From: Roseomonas acroporae
Lineage (GTDB): Bacteria > Pseudomonadota > Alphaproteobacteria > Acetobacterales > Acetobacteraceae
NCBI RefSeq assembly: GCF_023223525.1
Contig: NZ_JALPRX010000017.1
Span: forward strand, 1 to 44,346
Direction: 5' to 3'
DNA length: 44,346 bases
The notes under the pieces are model-generated. The model saw only the letters and a program-made list of their open reading frames with translations. It was not told the origin of the DNA and searched no databases. A program made the position numbers and the translations under genes. This document shows, one piece after another, positions 42,792 to 44,346 of this stretch (its first letter is position 1; every line of letters starts with the position of its first letter).

Positions 42792-44252
42792 ATGCGTCGC
42801 CTGCCACTGCTGTTCCTGGCGGCCCTCACCGCCTGCCGCCCGGCCGCGCCGCCGCCCGCGCCGCCCGCCGCGGCGCTCGACCGCCCCGGCCAGTGCCGCG
42901 TCGGTCCGGATGGCGGCGCGCCGGTGCCGGCGCAGGTGACAGAGCGGGGAATCGGCGGCACCGGCGCCCCCGCCGCGCCGGGCACGGCCCGGTTCGCCGA
43001 GCGCGGCATCGGCGGCACCGGCGCCCCCATCGGCATCGTCGGCGTGATCACCGGCTTCGCCAGCATCTGCGTCAACGGGCTGGAGGTGCGGCACGCGCCC
43101 GACGCCACGGTGGAGATCGACGGGCGTGCCATGCCGATCGGCATGCTGCGCGTGGGCCAGATCGTGCTGATCGAGGCGAGCGGTCCCGTGGCCGCCTCCC
43201 AGGGCACTCCTGCGGACAGCCCCGCTGGCAGCCCCGCTGGCAGCCCCGCTGGCAGCCCCGTTGGCAGCCCCGTTGGCGACGCGCCGGGCGACACGGTGCT
43301 GGAGGCGCGGCGGGTCGTGCTGCGCCACGAGGTGTCGGGCCCGGTGGAGTCCATCGTCGCCGGCGGCGACGCCTCGCCGGTGCTGCTGCGGGTCGCCGGC
43401 CAGGGCGTGGTCACCGCCGGGACGGTGCCGGGCGTGGCCGGGTTGCGGGCCGGCGACTGGGTGGATGTCAGCGGGCTGCGCCGCCCGGACGGCACGGTGG
43501 GCGCCACGCGGCTCGACCGGCGGGCGCCCGGCGAGGCGGTGGTGCGCGGCGTCCTGCGCCGCGACGGCGGCGCGCTGCGCATCGGGGCGCTGACGGTGCG
43601 GCCGGGCCAGCTCCCGGCCGCCCTGCTCGGCCAGCCCGTGCAGGCCACCGGCCGCTACGCCGAGGGCACGCTGGCCGCCGCCTCCCTTGCCGCCGACCCG
43701 CTGCTGCGCGACCCCACCGCGGCCTTCGGGCCGGCGGTCCGTCGCTACGTGGTGGAGGCCGAGGTGCAACGGCTCGGCGACCGCTTCCGGCTGGGCGACG
43801 GCGTCACGCTGCCACTCGGCCTTCCCGGCATGGCGCCCCCGGAGCGGCGTGCGGTGCTGGAACTGGAGCGCCGGCCGGATGGCAGCCTGCTCGCCACCGG
43901 CATGCGCGCCGCGGCGGAACCGCCAGCGCCGCCGGCCCCGGGCGGCGCCTTCGCGCCGCCGCGTGACGGCGGGGCAACGGGCGGCAACGGGCACTGGTCG
44001 CCGGCCCCGATGCCCGGCCTGCGCGGCAGCGGCCCGGGAGAAGGCCGGACGGGCGGCGCACCGGGCTTTCCGGGCGGCCGGGATCAAGGCCCCGGCAATC
44101 CGGTCGCAGGCCGCCTCGGCCTGGCGCCGCCGCTCCGGGGCGATGGCGGCATCGACATCGGCCCGGGACCCGGGGCCGGGATCGGTGCCGGCATCGGGGC
44201 CCGCGGCGCCCCGGATCCGGCCGGCATGGGGCGCGCGCCGGGCGGGCGGTAG
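42792..44252 (+). CDS. DUF5666-type lipoprotein
   Basis: A 486-residue lipoprotein: MRRLPLLFLAALTAC ends in a lipobox (LTAC, Cys15). The mature part has the duplicated motif ERGIGGTGAP, then IGIVGVITGFASICVNGLEVRH, the opening of a DUF5666 beta-barrel-like unit. Further units of the same kind follow: LRVGQIVLIEASG; GPVESIVAGGDASPVLLRVAGQGV; LRAGDWVDVSGLRRPDGTVGATRL; and GVLRRDGGALRIGALTV. A GSPA/GSPV repeat (43215-43274) interrupts the first unit. The C-terminal 120 residues are Gly/Pro-rich. No activity is known. GTG 42786 is a weaker start. Confidence 0.83.
   Translation: MRRLPLLFLAALTACRPAAPPPAPPAAALDRPGQCRVGPDGGAPVPAQVTERGIGGTGAPAAPGTARFAERGIGGTGAPIGIVGVITGFASICVNGLEVRHAPDATVEIDGRAMPIGMLRVGQIVLIEASGPVAASQGTPADSPAGSPAGSPAGSPVGSPVGDAPGDTVLEARRVVLRHEVSGPVESIVAGGDASPVLLRVAGQGVVTAGTVPGVAGLRAGDWVDVSGLRRPDGTVGATRLDRRAPGEAVVRGVLRRDGGALRIGALTVRPGQLPAALLGQPVQATGRYAEGTLAAASLAADPLLRDPTAAFGPAVRRYVVEAEVQRLGDRFRLGDGVTLPLGLPGMAPPERRAVLELERRPDGSLLATGMRAAAEPPAPPAPGGAFAPPRDGGATGGNGHWSPAPMPGLRGSGPGEGRTGGAPGFPGGRDQGPGNPVAGRLGLAPPLRGDGGIDIGPGPGAGIGAGIGARGAPDPAGMGRAPGGR
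43215..43274. repeat. 12-bp tandem repeat (five copies) in the lipoprotein gene
   Basis: Five consecutive copies of GGCAGCCCCGCT-type units, the first beginning GAC and the last two ending GTT. They encode DSPA-GSPA-GSPA-GSPV-GSPV. Copies are nearly identical and in frame, so length polymorphism is likely. Confidence 0.85.
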
Positions 44253-44346
44253 AGCGTTCCCGGGCCGGGCGTCCACGCCCCGCCCGGGGCCGCGTCCGGG
44301 GAGGACGGGGCCCGGCACGTTTCCGCCCCCCGCGGGGCGGGGGGGG
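44253..44346. other. GC-rich tail after the lipoprotein gene
   Basis: The last 94 bases contain the inverted repeat CCGGGCG ... CGCCCGG just after the stop, a possible terminator without T-run. The opening TAGAGCGTTCCCGGGCC recalls the CTCTAGAGC elements. The window ends in a G-run. Confidence 0.35.

Overview
The window reads as a chromosome segment of a very GC-rich alphaproteobacterium, most likely an Acetobacteraceae/Roseomonas-type member of the Rhodospirillales. This is inferred from the base composition, heavy GTG/TTG start use, and a gene set typical of that group: a DUF815 ATPase, a stand-alone Hint_2 protein, a Bug-type (TTT family) substrate-binding protein, DUF2218, a DUF6502/DUF5666 pair, and an NDUFAF6-like degenerate squalene/phytoene synthase. 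No phage, transposase, integrase, CRISPR array, rRNA or tRNA was seen. Most of the window is conserved housekeeping DNA. The accessory-looking material lies mainly at 30.0-31.0 kb and 33.5-44.3 kb.

Layout. 0-4.3 kb, minus strand: gyrA overlaps coaD, followed by a cyclophilin. 4.6-6.2 kb: a YidB-like/OmpA fusion protein. 6.2-10.1 kb: ssb and uvrA diverge, as in many proteobacteria. 10.2-13.6 kb: a two-helix membrane protein, a phytoene-synthase-like pseudoenzyme, an iron-type superoxide dismutase, and yajC. 13.9-15.9 kb: a DUF815 ATPase followed by a NAPE-PLD-like metallo-hydrolase. 16.0-16.9 kb: an orphan Hint-domain protein. 17.2-21.1 kb: a tight dapF-mtaB-ftsY operon. 21.1-24.4 kb: small hypotheticals, a creatininase-family amidohydrolase and a NUDIX hydrolase. 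24.5-29.1 kb, minus strand: tkt, gap and pgk, with an intrinsic terminator between gap and pgk.

29.3-33.3 kb: a MarR regulator, a YqjI-like PadR regulator in an operon with a DUF2218 protein and preceded by a 16-bp-arm palindrome, then lepA. 33.6-40.5 kb: a surface-type protein with five 40-residue repeats, two solute-binding proteins without permeases, a class II aldolase and a DHA2 drug exporter. 40.5-44.3 kb: a 580-bp hairpin-rich gap, a soluble histidine kinase, and a divergent HTH-like DUF6502 protein followed two bases later by a DUF5666 lipoprotein.

The best candidate for an undescribed regulatory system is the kinase/DUF6502/DUF5666 locus. Its shared control region holds two 17-bp GTGGG...CCCAC palindromes 52 bp apart, with a 16-bp tandem repeat between them. 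One palindrome fills the spacer of a near-consensus promoter pointing at the kinase. The second candidate is the PadR-DUF2218 operon, whose regulator resembles E. coli YqjI but has lost the His/Cys-rich metal-binding N-terminus. A dispersed intergenic element built on the palindrome GCTCTAGAGC, and a REP-like hairpin family, also recur through the window.
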